DNA of 43,942 nt from an uncultured Oscillospiraceae bacterium (GCA_947600025.1 CANQFY010000007.1:1-43942), one strand, 5' to 3'; counted from the stretch's first letter, positions 1-8,733 are shown. Program-made: numbers and translations. Notes: generated from the letters alone by a model not told the origin.

Positions 1-270
1 TTCCTCGCCTCTCCGGTGCCGCTTTAGCAGCTCGCCATCCTGACCGTAATAGAGGAGATCGGAACGGGCCGGCGGATTGAAGGAAAACGCATTAACTGAA
101 GAAAAGGTGGACAGGTTCAGGACCACCTGGGTTCCCTCCGGGCGTTCCAGGGTGGTTTTCGTGTCCGCGTTCATTCTGCTTACGACAAAGACGCCGATCC
201 CGACGCAGAGCAACCCGAGAATGAACAGGGTTAGTGTTAGGATCATCCATTTTTTCCCTTTGAAGCCCAC
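1..270 (-). CDS. N-terminal part of an unrecognised membrane-anchored protein (cut by window edge)
   Basis: This is a 5-prime partial gene: 90 codons are visible before the left window edge and no stop is reached. I place the start at the GTG at 270-268, because a strong AGGAGG lies eight bases upstream on the minus strand. The protein begins VGFKGKKWMILTLTLF, with a short basic stretch followed by one hydrophobic segment at about residues 8-29. It is therefore probably held in the membrane by a single N-terminal helix, with the rest outside. The visible remainder (about residues 30-90) matches no family I know. A sigma-A promoter lies upstream at 360-388, giving a leader of about 80 bases. 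The gene diverges from the CHAP endolysin gene. No function is proposed. Confidence 0.7.
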   Translation of the reverse strand, partial: MGFKGKKWMILTLTLFILGLLCVGIGVFVVSRMNADTKTTLERPEGTQVVLNLSTFSSVNAFSFNPPARSDLLYYGQDGELLKRHRRGEE

Positions 271-359
271 AAGAAGCCCCTCCTTGTATCATGCGATCAA
301 GTGCCGTGGGTATGAGTCCTTCTAAAGAATGGTTTGCGCGATTCTACCTATTTCTATCA

Positions 360-388
360 ATTATAGCGTTCTGATTTCTGAAAATCAA
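360..388 (-). promoter_or_regulatory. Sigma-A promoter for the leftward membrane-protein gene
   Basis: On the minus strand the -35 box TTGATT (388-383) and the -10 box TATAAT (365-360) are separated by exactly 17 bases. The 271-584 stretch holds this promoter and the divergent one at 503-532. I see no other gene in it. Confidence 0.75.
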
Positions 389-502
389 GGGATTTGGCAC
401 AAGTGGGCATTTTCTGGCACAACTGGGAAAGAATAACAAAACGTAACCTCCGAATAAAAGAAACGAAATAGCCTTCAAAGCATTCGCGGGGGACGTCAAT
501 TA

Positions 503-532
503 TTGACAAAGGCGGGCCGGGCGTAGTAAAAT
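503..532 (+). promoter_or_regulatory. Sigma-A promoter for the CHAP endolysin gene
   Basis: A perfect -35 TTGACA (503-508) is followed after 18 bases by TAAAAT (527-532). The ATG lies about 45 bases past the predicted transcription start, with an AAGGAG ribosome site before it. Confidence 0.7.
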
Positions 533-584
533 AGCGACAAAGCAAGTTTACTGATACGACAAAAAATCGAAGGAGTGAATAAAA

Positions 585-1148
585 ATGGGGAATCCTGTCA
601 GCAAGGTGCTTGCCGTTGCCCTGGGGGAGATCGGCTATTTTGAAAAGGAGACCGACTGCGGCCTGGACAGCAAAACCGCCAATGCGGGGGACGGAAATTA
701 CACCAAGTACGCCCGGGATTTTGATACCAAGTACCCAAATTGGTACAACGGCAAGAAAAACGGCTATGCCTGGTGCGATATGTTCATCGATTGGTGCTTC
801 CTGACCGCCTATGGCTATGAAGCGGCCCTAAAGCTGCTTTGCCAGCCCGAAAAAAGCAGGGGCGCGGGCTGTACATACTCCTACGGGTATTTCAAGGAGA
901 AGGGGCAGGCCGGGAAGATCCCCAAGGTCGGCGCCCAGATCTTCTTCGGGTACGAGGAAAACAAGCTGACCCATACCGGGCTTGTGTATCGGGTGGACGA
1001 GGAAAACGTGTATACCGTTGAGGGAAACACCGCCAACCAGGTGGCCCAGCGGGTGTATTCCCGGGACGCGGAGCAGATCTGGGGGTACGGGTACCCCGCC
1101 TATGACGAGGAACCTTCCGCCGCCCCGGTGGCGCAGGCGGTGATCTAA
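585..1148 (+). CDS. CHAP-domain cell-wall hydrolase of phage endolysin type
   Basis: The 187-residue protein has the form of a CHAP (NlpC/P60-like) peptidoglycan amidase or endopeptidase, the type used as endolysin by phages of Clostridia. The likely nucleophile is Cys64 in GYAWCDMFIDWCF. The likely base is His130 in LTHTGLVY, and the third polar residue is Glu146 or Asn148 in VEGNT. A LCQPEKSRGAGCTYS segment of the kind common in such lysins lies at about residues 85-99. There is no signal peptide and no added wall-binding domain, so the protein should stay in the cytoplasm unless a holin or lysis releases it. No other phage gene lies in the window. It has its own promoter and an AAGGAG ribosome site. 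The fold is clear; the role as prophage remnant, competition factor or domesticated lysin is inference. Confidence 0.85.
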   Translation: MGNPVSKVLAVALGEIGYFEKETDCGLDSKTANAGDGNYTKYARDFDTKYPNWYNGKKNGYAWCDMFIDWCFLTAYGYEAALKLLCQPEKSRGAGCTYSYGYFKEKGQAGKIPKVGAQIFFGYEENKLTHTGLVYRVDEENVYTVEGNTANQVAQRVYSRDAEQIWGYGYPAYDEEPSAAPVAQAVI

Positions 1149-1233
1149 AGCATTTGAAAGGAGCGGATTGGCGCGGAAAGCGGCACAGTTTTCAGGCCGC
1201 GCCGTTTAAAAAGTCATAAAAGTTGAGATGTAT

Positions 1234-1281
1234 GCGCCGCCCCGGCGCCCCTCCCTTGCGGAGGACGCTCCGGGGCGGCGC
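1234..1281 (+). terminator. Branched GC-rich inverted repeat after the endolysin gene
   Basis: A 12-base perfect inverted repeat (GCGCCGCCCCGG at 1234-1245, its complement at 1270-1281) encloses 24 bases that can form an inner CCTCC/GGAGG stem. A short GATTTT run follows at about 1289. It is probably a terminator, but the T tract is poor. A smaller GGGAGG/CCTCCC hairpin follows near 1357-1378. I saw no convincing promoter for the next gene. Confidence 0.5.
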
Positions 1282-1428
1282 TGTGTTCGATTTTCCCGCC
1301 TCCCGGCCCCACGGCCCATGAAAAATGTCAAACGGTGTCGAAGCGCATAGAATGAAGGGAGGAATGGGAAGCCTCCCGTTCCCGCTTTGGAAAATTCGCT
1401 CAATGGGGTCAGAATAAGGAGGTAGAAT

Positions 1429-4035
1429 ATGAAATTTCGCTGTATGATGATGCTTGCGTTGTCCGTGTTGCTCCTTGGATATGCCCGGGGCGCTCCAGTC
1501 TACGCGGACAGCCGAAACGAGCCCGCCATGGAACAGGCGGAAGTCGCCGAGGAACGGGTGACCGGCAGCTTTGTCTTTCATCTGGAACACTGCACTGTTA
1601 CGGCCGTGGGGAAGACCGTCCTTCCCAGCGACTGGACGGAGGTTTCCGACGGCGCGGTCACCGCCTATACCACCGAGCATTTCACGGGGACCGGGGTGGG
1701 CGTCAGCTTCACGGTCACGCCGGAGGAGGGCTTCTTGATCACCAGCGCGTACTATGAGAATCACGCCAACCCCGGCCTGCGGGGCGGGGTCGTTGCCCAA
1801 AATGGCAGCGTGGTCTTCGCGTACACCATGCATGCCAACCAGGATGTGGACCACTATGCGACGGCCTACCGCCCCCAGCTGTCAGTCTCCATCCGGCAAG
1901 AAGGACCTGACGAGGTGGAGGTCGGCCGGGATGTCACCTTGGACCTGACCGTTACGCCGGACGACAGCGAGCAGCTGCGGGGCTTTGAAAAAAGCCTGCA
2001 AGCGGTTACCGTGATCATAGGGGATACGCGCTATACCGTGCCTGCTTACTATCAAAACGGCGTATGGACCGGCTCCTTTACCTACACGGTCCGGGAGGAG
2101 GACGCGCGGGACGGCGCGGTGACGGCCACAGTTTTTGCCTCTGTCAACTATTCCGGCACGGTGGAGGTGACCAATAACGGCGAAACCGCCGAAAACGGCA
2201 CGTTTACCACCAGCGCCACCGTTAACAGCACCGATACCGTGGTATTTTCCGTTCGCAGCCCCGCTTTGGCGGTGACCAAGACCGTGGACAAACCGGCTCC
2301 GCAGCTTGGGGATACGGTTACTTATACGGTCACGGTCACGAACAGCGGACAAGTAGACCTTCACGGGATAACGGTGGAGGACCGGATGGAAGGGATCGGG
2401 CTGCCCGGCGACCAGGATTGGGAAATTGACAGCCTTCCCGCCGGGGAGTCCAGGCAATGGGCTTCCTCCTTCACCGTGACGGAGGAGATCATTCGGGCCT
2501 TTGGAGGCCAAACCCTGACGGGCACCGCCGCCGCCACCGGTTACAGCCTTTCCGGCATCCAGGTTTCCGCCTCGGATGCCGCCGTTGTGACCATCCCCAG
2601 CCCCGCGCCGGCGCTGACGGTGGCGAAAACCGCCGACCAAACCGGCGGCGCGGGGCTATTCGACAGGATCACCTACACCGTCACAGTCTCCAACACCGGA
2701 AATGTGACGGTCACCGGCATCACCGTGACCGATCCTCTGACCGGGATGCGGGAGACCATTCCGTCCCTTTTGCCCGGCGAGAGCGGCGCTTTCACCACGG
2801 CCTATGTGGTGACGGCGGCGGATGTGAGCGCCGGCGCGATCGAGAACGCCGCCTTTGCCGAAGGGGTATTTGATGGCGAAAAGATCACCGCCTCCGGGGC
2901 CGTGGTGATGGCCACTGAAAAGATTCCCCTGACCGTCGTGATCACCGGGAACCGGGACGATGCCCAATATGACGGAAAGCCCCACGAGATCGGAGGCTTC
3001 ACGGCTGAAACGGAGGACCGTCAGGTATTGCCTCCCGGCTTGGAGGTGGTCCTTGCCCCTGAAAAAAGGGCCTATGCCTCCGGCACGGACGCCGGTATCT
3101 ATCCCATGGGCCTGACGGCGGCGGATTTTTCCGTAACCGGCGAAAACGCGGGATGTTATGATGTAAAGATCCGGTACACCGACGGCTGCCTGGAGATTAG
3201 AGCCGCCGGGGAAAGTGCCTACACCGCCTCGGTCCTGCAGGGCGATCTCATTTACGGCGAACAGCCGGAGCCCGCTGTGGAGATGGAAGGCCCCGGCGCG
3301 GAAGGGTACAGTCAGCCCGAGATTACCTACTATCGCGTGCGCGAAACCGGGGAAGAGCCCCTCTCCGAAAGGCCGAAGGACGCGGGGACGTACAAAGTGG
3401 AGGCGGTTTGGCCAGCCACGAAGAACCTGCCCGAGATAAGGGCCAGCGCCGTGTTTGTTATCGGACAGCGGGAACTTTTCCTGGACAGAGAGGAGACTCG
3501 CCTGTATACCGGCGGCCCCGTTACCTTGGAGATCACCCCGCAAGACCTGCAAGAGGGCGGGCTTGTGTATGGCGACAGCATGACACTGAGCGCCCGGATC
3601 ACCGGCACGGACCCGGGGATTTACACGGAGGTGGAGGGCTTGGAGAGCCTGCGTATTTTAAATGGGGATGAGGACGTGAGCGGCAACTACACTGTCCGGG
3701 TCACCGGCAAGCTGACTATTGCCGCGCCCCAGGCCCCGCCGGACCCGCCTGAGCCAACCGGTGGGCCGGATGCTTCCACCGTTCCGGATATCCCCCATAT
3801 TCCGGATGCCCCCCATGTGCCGGATGTGACCGTGCCGGGCACGGAGGAGGGTCCGCCCCTGACGGGCCTTCCCTTCACCGTGGAAAAATGCTGCGTTTTG
3901 CACCTGCTGATCTTGCTGCCGGCCCTGGCGGCGGCGGTGTACGACGCCTACGAGGAAAAGCGCTGCCAGAAGCGGGAATGGATTCTCCGAAGAGCGCTGC
4001 TCGCGTACCAGTCCGAAAGGGAAGAAGACTCATAA
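1429..4035 (+). CDS. Large surface protein with DUF11-type and MBG-type repeats and a C-terminal membrane anchor
   Basis: An 868-residue exported protein. A signal peptide fills residues 1-26 (basic start, hydrophobic core, cut after APVYA). A beta-rich N-terminal region follows at about 30-270. Next are two DUF11-type repeats (about 277-390 and 390-497), each opening with an ALxVxKTxD motif and holding a TYTVTVxNxG core. From about 499 to 770 come beta units resembling MBG-type bacterial Ig repeats (YDGKPHEI, GDLIYGEQPEP, LYTGGPVTLE). A proline-rich spacer with repeated PDxPHxPD lies at about 770-812. A hydrophobic helix at about 820-838 is followed by a charged tail of about 30 residues. 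There is no LPXTG sorting signal, so the anchor is the helix. A good AGGAGG precedes the ATG. The likely role is adhesion or a stalk; the ligand is unknown. Confidence 0.8.
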   Translation: MKFRCMMMLALSVLLLGYARGAPVYADSRNEPAMEQAEVAEERVTGSFVFHLEHCTVTAVGKTVLPSDWTEVSDGAVTAYTTEHFTGTGVGVSFTVTPEEGFLITSAYYENHANPGLRGGVVAQNGSVVFAYTMHANQDVDHYATAYRPQLSVSIRQEGPDEVEVGRDVTLDLTVTPDDSEQLRGFEKSLQAVTVIIGDTRYTVPAYYQNGVWTGSFTYTVREEDARDGAVTATVFASVNYSGTVEVTNNGETAENGTFTTSATVNSTDTVVFSVRSPALAVTKTVDKPAPQLGDTVTYTVTVTNSGQVDLHGITVEDRMEGIGLPGDQDWEIDSLPAGESRQWASSFTVTEEIIRAFGGQTLTGTAAATGYSLSGIQVSASDAAVVTIPSPAPALTVAKTADQTGGAGLFDRITYTVTVSNTGNVTVTGITVTDPLTGMRETIPSLLPGESGAFTTAYVVTAADVSAGAIENAAFAEGVFDGEKITASGAVVMATEKIPLTVVITGNRDDAQYDGKPHEIGGFTAETEDRQVLPPGLEVVLAPEKRAYASGTDAGIYPMGLTAADFSVTGENAGCYDVKIRYTDGCLEIRAAGESAYTASVLQGDLIYGEQPEPAVEMEGPGAEGYSQPEITYYRVRETGEEPLSERPKDAGTYKVEAVWPATKNLPEIRASAVFVIGQRELFLDREETRLYTGGPVTLEITPQDLQEGGLVYGDSMTLSARITGTDPGIYTEVEGLESLRILNGDEDVSGNYTVRVTGKLTIAAPQAPPDPPEPTGGPDASTVPDIPHIPDAPHVPDVTVPGTEEGPPLTGLPFTVEKCCVLHLLILLPALAAAVYDAYEEKRCQKREWILRRALLAYQSEREEDS

Positions 4036-4044
4036 AATAGGCAA

Positions 4045-4070
4045 GGCCGCCGGGCAAACCGGCGGCCCTT
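4045..4070 (+). terminator. Intrinsic terminator after the surface protein
   Basis: A nine-base perfect stem (GGCCGCCGG at 4045-4053, complement at 4059-4067) with a five-base loop is followed by CTTTCC, a short T run. Confidence 0.8.
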
Positions 4071-4088
4071 TCCGCTGCAAACAGGATT

Positions 4089-4131
4089 CGCGGGGGGACG
4101 GCCCAAAGGCTCTGACGAGCCTCCCCCCGCG
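4089..4131. repeat. Nested palindrome upstream of tdk
   Basis: CGCGGGGGGA (4089-4098) pairs perfectly with TCCCCCCGCG (4122-4131), and a GGCTC/GAGCC hairpin sits inside the loop. A further CCCCC/GGGGGG hairpin follows at 4202-4221. The 4071-4292 stretch contains no gene I can support. Confidence 0.5.
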
Positions 4132-4292
4132 TTATTACCGCTTGGGGTGGAGGAGGCTTCCCGGCGGCCCAGGAGCCGGGGAAAAACCACCTGCGCCCGC
4201 ACCCCCTAGCCCTTTGGGGGGTGGGAACCGAGGCGAAAAGGGCAGAGATGTGTCACCTCTTAGCACATTTGAGTATTTTATATAAATCGGGC

Positions 4293-4321
4293 TTGCATAT
4301 TCCGGGAAAATCCGTTATAAT
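4293..4321 (+). promoter_or_regulatory. Sigma-A promoter of the tdk-deo operon
   Basis: TTGCAT (4293-4298) and a perfect TATAAT (4316-4321) are separated by 17 bases. The predicted start is about 20 bases before the tdk start codon. I saw no clear DeoR-type operator. Confidence 0.8.
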
Positions 4322-4348
4322 GGTGAAAAATAAAAGGGAGGTCTATCC

Positions 4349-4969
4349 TTGGCAAAGCTCTATTTCAAATACGGGGCCATGGGCTCCAGCAAAACCGCCC
4401 AGGCCCTGATCACCAAATACAACTACGAGGAAAATGAGCTGAAGGTCTGGCTCATCAAGCCCAGCGCCGACGTGCGGGACGGGGCGAGCCGCCTGCGCAG
4501 CCGGATCGGACTGGAGGCGGAGGTGGAGATTCTGCCCCCGGAGAAGGATGTGTACGCCCGGTTCAAGGCTGCCCAGCTGGGCCGCTGCGACGTGATCATT
4601 GTGGACGAGTGCCAGTTTTTGATGGAGGCCCAGGTGGATCAGCTCCGGGCCGTTGTGGACGATTTCAACGTGCCGGTGATGTGCTTCGGCCTGCGGACGG
4701 ACTTCCAGTGCCATCTTTTTGCCGGGAGCCGGCGGCTGATGGAGGTGGCGGACACCATCCAGGAGATCAAGACCATCTGCGACTGCGGGGCCAAGGCCAC
4801 GGTCAATGCCCGGATCGGCGCCGACGGCAAGATCGTCACGGAAGGGGCCCAGCTCCTGCTGGGGGGCAACGACAGCTACATCGCCATGTGTCACAAGTGC
4901 TGGGTCCGGGGCATCCGGGAGGGCAAGCGGATCAAGCTCCACGGCATGGGGGAGCCCCTGCCGCTGTAA
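4349..4969 (+). CDS. tdk: Thymidine kinase
   Basis: This enzyme phosphorylates thymidine (and deoxyuridine) to the 5-prime monophosphate with ATP. At 206 residues it has the length of a type II bacterial thymidine kinase. The P-loop is GAMGSSKT (residues 9-16). The DECQF box at residues 86-90 carries the catalytic acid Glu87. A C-terminal zinc ribbon is supplied by Cys144, Cys146, Cys181 and Cys184 (CDCG and CHKC). The start is a TTG at 4349, supported by GGGAGG seven to eight bases upstream and by family alignment, since the kinase core begins immediately. It is the first gene of the nucleoside-salvage operon, 13 bases before the nitroreductase gene. Confidence 0.95.
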   Translation: MAKLYFKYGAMGSSKTAQALITKYNYEENELKVWLIKPSADVRDGASRLRSRIGLEAEVEILPPEKDVYARFKAAQLGRCDVIIVDECQFLMEAQVDQLRAVVDDFNVPVMCFGLRTDFQCHLFAGSRRLMEVADTIQEIKTICDCGAKATVNARIGADGKIVTEGAQLLLGGNDSYIAMCHKCWVRGIREGKRIKLHGMGEPLPL

Positions 4970-4982
4970 ACCGAGGGAAGAC

Positions 4983-5621
4983 ATGGAATTTGAGGAGGTC
5001 CTTTTTTCTCGCCGGTCGGTCCGGCGGTTCCAGGACCGGCAGGTGCCGGAGGATCTGCTGGAAAAAATCCTCACCGCCGGGCTCTACGCCCCCAGCGCCT
5101 GCAATTTCCAGGCGTGGAAATTCATCGTCCTGACCGACCGGGCCCAGATGGAGAAGCTCCGGTTCGATCTGGCCCTCCGGGCCCCCTGTGGGGTGCTGGT
5201 GACCTACCGGAACGATCTGTACGTCACCGGGCGGAAGCACCGGGACTATGTGCAGAGCGCGGCGGCGGCCATCGAGAATATGCTCTTAGAGGCCAAAAAT
5301 CTGGGCCTGGGAGGCTGCTGGATCTGCAATTTGCCGCGCCAGGGCGTGCTGCGCCGGGCCTTCGGGATTCCCCGGAATTTTGACGTGATTGCCTACGTCA
5401 TGCTGGGCTACCCCAAAGAAGAGGCCAATACCGACAAGCAGATGCGCTACCACTACGGCTCCGCCCGGGACGCGGAGCTGCGCACCCGGCGGTACGGCCT
5501 TGCCCAGGCGGTGTGCCGAGAGAAATTTACCCAGGTGCCCGGAGACTGCGCCCAGGAGAAGCGGCCCTGGGCGGAAAAGGTGCGCTTTTTTGTCAAAGAA
5601 CATTTTTATAAAGGAGAATGA
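4983..5621 (+). CDS. Nitroreductase-family flavoprotein
   Basis: The 212-residue protein belongs to the FMN-dependent nitroreductase superfamily (NADH/NADPH-dependent reduction of nitro, quinone or related substrates). The N-terminal FMN-phosphate motif SRRSVRRF is at residues 9-16, followed by [16 protein letters not shown] with the conserved polar FMN contacts. The segment [14 protein letters not shown] lies in the middle, near residue 105. The frame is open further upstream, but the ATG at 4983 starts exactly where the family starts and has a GAGGGAAG site. The stop overlaps the deoC ribosome site region, so translation is probably coupled. Its place inside a deoxynucleoside operon is unusual; the substrate cannot be told from the sequence. 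Confidence 0.88.
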   Translation: MEFEEVLFSRRSVRRFQDRQVPEDLLEKILTAGLYAPSACNFQAWKFIVLTDRAQMEKLRFDLALRAPCGVLVTYRNDLYVTGRKHRDYVQSAAAAIENMLLEAKNLGLGGCWICNLPRQGVLRRAFGIPRNFDVIAYVMLGYPKEEANTDKQMRYHYGSARDAELRTRRYGLAQAVCREKFTQVPGDCAQEKRPWAEKVRFFVKEHFYKGE

Positions 5622-5623
5622 AA

Positions 5624-6292
5624 ATGGAACTGTCTGAAATTCTGTCCAAATGTGACCACACTCTGCTGTCCCAGACCGCGACATGGGAGGAGATCCGAGC
5701 CCTGTGCGACGACGGCATGGCCTATCACACCGCCTCGGTGTGCATCCCGGCGTCCTATGTTGCCCAGGCCAAGGCCTATGTGGGGGAGAAGCTCCCCATC
5801 TGCACCGTCATCGGCTTCCCCAACGGCTACGCCACCACCAAGGCCAAGTGCTTCATGGCCGCCGACGCCGTGGAAAACGGGGCGGACGAAATCGACATGG
5901 TCATCAACCTGGGCTGGGTGAAGGACCGGAAGTACGACGCGGTCCGGGACGAGATCGCCGCCGTGAAGAGGGCCTGCGGAGGAAAGCTCCTGAAGGTCAT
6001 CATCGAGACGTGCCTGCTTACCGACGAGGAGAAGATCGCCCTGTGCCAGGCGGTCACCGAGTCCGGCGCGGACTACATCAAGACCTCCACCGGCTTTTCC
6101 AAGGCCGGGGCCACCTTCCACGATGTGGAGCTGTTCGCCAAGCACATCGGCCACAACGTGAAGATCAAGGCCGCCGGGGGCATCTCCAGCCTGGACGACG
6201 CGGAAAAATTCATCCAGCTGGGGGCCTCCCGCCTGGGGACCTCCCGAATCGTGAAAATTGCCAAGGGCCTGAAAAACGACGGTAGCTACTAA
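5624..6292 (+). CDS. deoC: Deoxyribose-phosphate aldolase
   Basis: DeoC cleaves 2-deoxy-D-ribose 5-phosphate to glyceraldehyde-3-phosphate and acetaldehyde. The 222-residue protein is a full-length class I aldolase TIM barrel. The Schiff-base lysine is Lys153 in [11 protein letters not shown], and the conserved acid is Asp91 in EIDMVINLG. An in-frame ATG exists at 5618, but it lies only one base after AAGGAG; the ATG at 5624 has seven-base spacing and is preferred. It is the third gene of the operon and draws on the sugar phosphate released by the downstream phosphorylase and mutase. Confidence 0.96.
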   Translation: MELSEILSKCDHTLLSQTATWEEIRALCDDGMAYHTASVCIPASYVAQAKAYVGEKLPICTVIGFPNGYATTKAKCFMAADAVENGADEIDMVINLGWVKDRKYDAVRDEIAAVKRACGGKLLKVIIETCLLTDEEKIALCQAVTESGADYIKTSTGFSKAGATFHDVELFAKHIGHNVKIKAAGGISSLDDAEKFIQLGASRLGTSRIVKIAKGLKNDGSY

Positions 6293-6320
6293 AATTCGGA
6301 ACTTTTAAGGAGGAAACATT

Positions 6321-7067
6321 ATGTTAACTACACCCACTGTCCATAACGAAGCAAAGCTCGGGGACTTCGGCAAGACCGTCCTCATGCCCGGCGACCCCCT
6401 CCGGGCCAAAACCATCGCGGAAACTTTCCTGGAAAACCCGGTGCTGGTGAACAACGTCCGGGGCGTCCAGGGCCACACGGGGTACTATAAGGGCGTCAAG
6501 GTGTCCGTCATGGCCTCCGGCATGGGGATGCCCGCCATCGGCATCTATTCCCATGAGCTGTACAACGGCTACGGCGTGGAGAACATCATCCGGGTGGGCT
6601 CCGCCGGGGCCATCCAGGAGAATATCCACCTGTACGACCTGGTGCTGGCCATGGGCGCCTGCACCGACTCCAATTTTGCCAGCCAGTTCCATCTGCCCGG
6701 CACCTTCGCCCCCATCGCCTCCTACGAGCTGCTGTCCGCCGCCGTGAAGGCCGCGGAGGAAAACGGGGCCGTGTACCATGTGGGCAACGTCAACTCCTCC
6801 GACGTGTTCTACGGCGACCACGAGGGGGTCCCGGCGGGGCTGGACAGCGTCTACGGCCTGAAAAAAATGGGCGTCATGGCCCTGGAAATGGAGGCCGCCG
6901 CCCTGTACATGAACGCCGCCCGGTACGGCAAGCGGGCGCTGTGCATCTGCACCATTTCGGACCACGTCCTCACCGGGGAGGAGACCACCTCCGCCGAGCG
7001 GCAGAACGCCTTCACCACCATGATGAAGGTGGCCCTGGACGTGGCGGCGGCCATGGAGGGGAAATAA
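6321..7067 (+). CDS. deoD: Purine-nucleoside phosphorylase, DeoD type
   Basis: The enzyme phosphorolyses purine (deoxy)nucleosides to the free base and (deoxy)ribose 1-phosphate. At 248 residues it has the length of the hexameric DeoD family rather than the trimeric PunA family. Family hallmarks are MPGDPLRAKTIAETFL near residues 22-37, the GMGMPAIGIYSHEL loop near 68-81, and the VMALEMEAAALY segment with the ribose-binding Met-Glu pair near 190-201. It ends in TSAERQNAFTTMMKVAL, typical of the family. An AAGGAGG lies before the ATG. Only three bases separate it from deoB, so the two are coupled. Confidence 0.96.
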   Translation: MLTTPTVHNEAKLGDFGKTVLMPGDPLRAKTIAETFLENPVLVNNVRGVQGHTGYYKGVKVSVMASGMGMPAIGIYSHELYNGYGVENIIRVGSAGAIQENIHLYDLVLAMGACTDSNFASQFHLPGTFAPIASYELLSAAVKAAEENGAVYHVGNVNSSDVFYGDHEGVPAGLDSVYGLKKMGVMALEMEAAALYMNAARYGKRALCICTISDHVLTGEETTSAERQNAFTTMMKVALDVAAAMEGK

Positions 7068-7070
7068 GAA

Positions 7071-8234
7071 ATGAAGCGGCTATTCCTGATCGTGCTGGAC
7101 TCCTGCGGCGCGGGGGCCATGCCGGACGCGCCGGCTTTTGGGGACGTGGGGGTGAATACCCTCCGCTCCTGCGCCACGTCCAAGGAGCTCCAAATTCCCA
7201 ATCTCCAGGCCGCCGGCCTGGGGAATGTGGACGGCCTGGACTTTTTGGGCCGGACGGAAGCGCCTGCCGCCGCCGGGGCCCGGCTGACGGAGGCCTCCAT
7301 GGGCAAGGACACCACCATCGGCCACTGGGAGATTGCCGGGGTCGTGTCTCCGGAGCCCCTGCCCACCTATCCCAACGGCTTTCCCGAGGAGGTGCTGGCC
7401 CCCTTCCGGGCGGCCACCCACCGGGGCACTCTGGCCAACGCCCCCTGGTCCGGCACCGAGGTGATCAACGCCTACGGCGACGAGCATGTGCGCACCGGGG
7501 ACCTGATCGTGTACACCTCCGCCGACTCCGTGTTCCAGATCGCCGCCCATGAGCAGGTGGTGCCCCTGGAGGAGCTCTACGAGGACTGCCGCATCGCCCG
7601 GAAGATTCTCACCGGCAAGCACGGGGTGGGGCGGGTCATCGCCCGGCCCTTCCTGGGGGAGAACGGAAAGTATTACCGCACCACCAACCGCCACGACTTC
7701 TCCCTGGAGCCGCCGAAAACCACTCTGCTGGACGCGGTGAAGGGGGCGGGGATGGACTCCATCGCCGTGGGGAAGATTTTCGACATTTTCGCCGGGGCGG
7801 GCATCACCGAGCATGTCTACACCAAGGGCAATACCGACGGACTGGAAAAGACCCTTTCTTACGCGGACCGGGATTTTCACGGCCTGTGCTTTGTAAATCT
7901 GGTGGACTTTGATATGCTCTACGGCCACCGGCGGGACATCGACGGATACGCCAAGGCCCTGACGGAATTTGACCGGTGGCTGCCCAAATTCCTGGCCAAG
8001 CTGGGGCCGGAGGATGCGGTGATGATCACGGCGGACCACGGCTGCGACCCGGCCTACACCGCCACCACGGACCACACCCGGGAGTATGTGCCCCTGCTGG
8101 TCCTGGGGCCCAAGGTCCGGCCGGTCAACCTGGGCACCCTGCCCACCTTTGCTGCCATCGCTGCCACGGCGGCGGAGCTGCTGGGGGTAGCGCTGGACAC
8201 GCCGGGGACCAGCTTCGCCGGGCAGATTCTCTAA
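7071..8234 (+). CDS. deoB: Phosphopentomutase
   Basis: DeoB converts (deoxy)ribose 1-phosphate to the 5-phosphate, linking DeoD to DeoC. The 387-residue protein is full length and belongs to the alkaline-phosphatase metalloenzyme superfamily. The first metal motif is VLDSCGAGAMPDA (residues 7-19). A KDTTIGHWEI segment near residues 80-90 carries the phosphorylated Thr. C-terminal metal ligands are in MITADHGCDPAY and TTDHTREYVPLLV (about residues 318-345). The ribosome site GGAGGGG lies in the end of deoD. The gene is followed after 13 bases by cdd. Confidence 0.97.
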   Translation: MKRLFLIVLDSCGAGAMPDAPAFGDVGVNTLRSCATSKELQIPNLQAAGLGNVDGLDFLGRTEAPAAAGARLTEASMGKDTTIGHWEIAGVVSPEPLPTYPNGFPEEVLAPFRAATHRGTLANAPWSGTEVINAYGDEHVRTGDLIVYTSADSVFQIAAHEQVVPLEELYEDCRIARKILTGKHGVGRVIARPFLGENGKYYRTTNRHDFSLEPPKTTLLDAVKGAGMDSIAVGKIFDIFAGAGITEHVYTKGNTDGLEKTLSYADRDFHGLCFVNLVDFDMLYGHRRDIDGYAKALTEFDRWLPKFLAKLGPEDAVMITADHGCDPAYTATTDHTREYVPLLVLGPKVRPVNLGTLPTFAAIAATAAELLGVALDTPGTSFAGQIL

Positions 8235-8247
8235 AGGAGGGAGCGCC

Positions 8248-8658
8248 ATGTCGCCGGAGGAGCTGATCCGTCTGGCCCGGGAGGCCATGACCCACGCCTA
8301 CGCCCCCTACTCCCACTATCAGGTGGGGGCGGCGCTGCTGTGCGCCGACGGGACGGTGTACCAGGGCTGCAATATTGAAAACGCCACCTATACCCCCACA
8401 GTCTGCGCCGAGCGTACCGCCTTTTTTAAGGCGGTATACGACGGGAAGCGGGCGTTTACCGCCATCGCCGTCTGCGGTGGGAAGGACGGGGCGCTCACCG
8501 GCTTCTTCCCGCCCTGCGGGGTGTGCCGCCAGGTGATGCGGGAATTTTGCGGGGACGATTTTATCATCTACCTGGACGGAGGTCCGGAGGGCTGGCAAAA
8601 AAAGACTCTGGCCGAGCTGCTGCCCGGGGGTTTCCAGGCGGAAAAGTATATGCGCTAA
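8248..8658 (+). CDS. cdd: Cytidine deaminase
   Basis: Cdd hydrolytically deaminates cytidine and deoxycytidine to uridine and deoxyuridine. The protein is 136 residues, the usual size of the tetrameric one-zinc family. Zinc ligands and the proton shuttle are visible: Cys53 and Glu55 in VCAERTAFF, and Cys90 and Cys93 in PPCGVCRQVM. The FSxFxVGAAL-type substrate loop appears as YSHYQVGAALL near residues 21-31. A strong AGGAGG precedes the ATG. It is the last gene of the tdk-deo operon; the next gene has its own promoter. Confidence 0.96.
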   Translation: MSPEELIRLAREAMTHAYAPYSHYQVGAALLCADGTVYQGCNIENATYTPTVCAERTAFFKAVYDGKRAFTAIAVCGGKDGALTGFFPPCGVCRQVMREFCGDDFIIYLDGGPEGWQKKTLAELLPGGFQAEKYMR

Positions 8659-8733
8659 AGTGAAATATTGGCGGCAAAATGGCCAGTTTTTCCCGATGGA
8701 GTTGTGCGTTTCTACAAAAGATGCGCAAACCGG

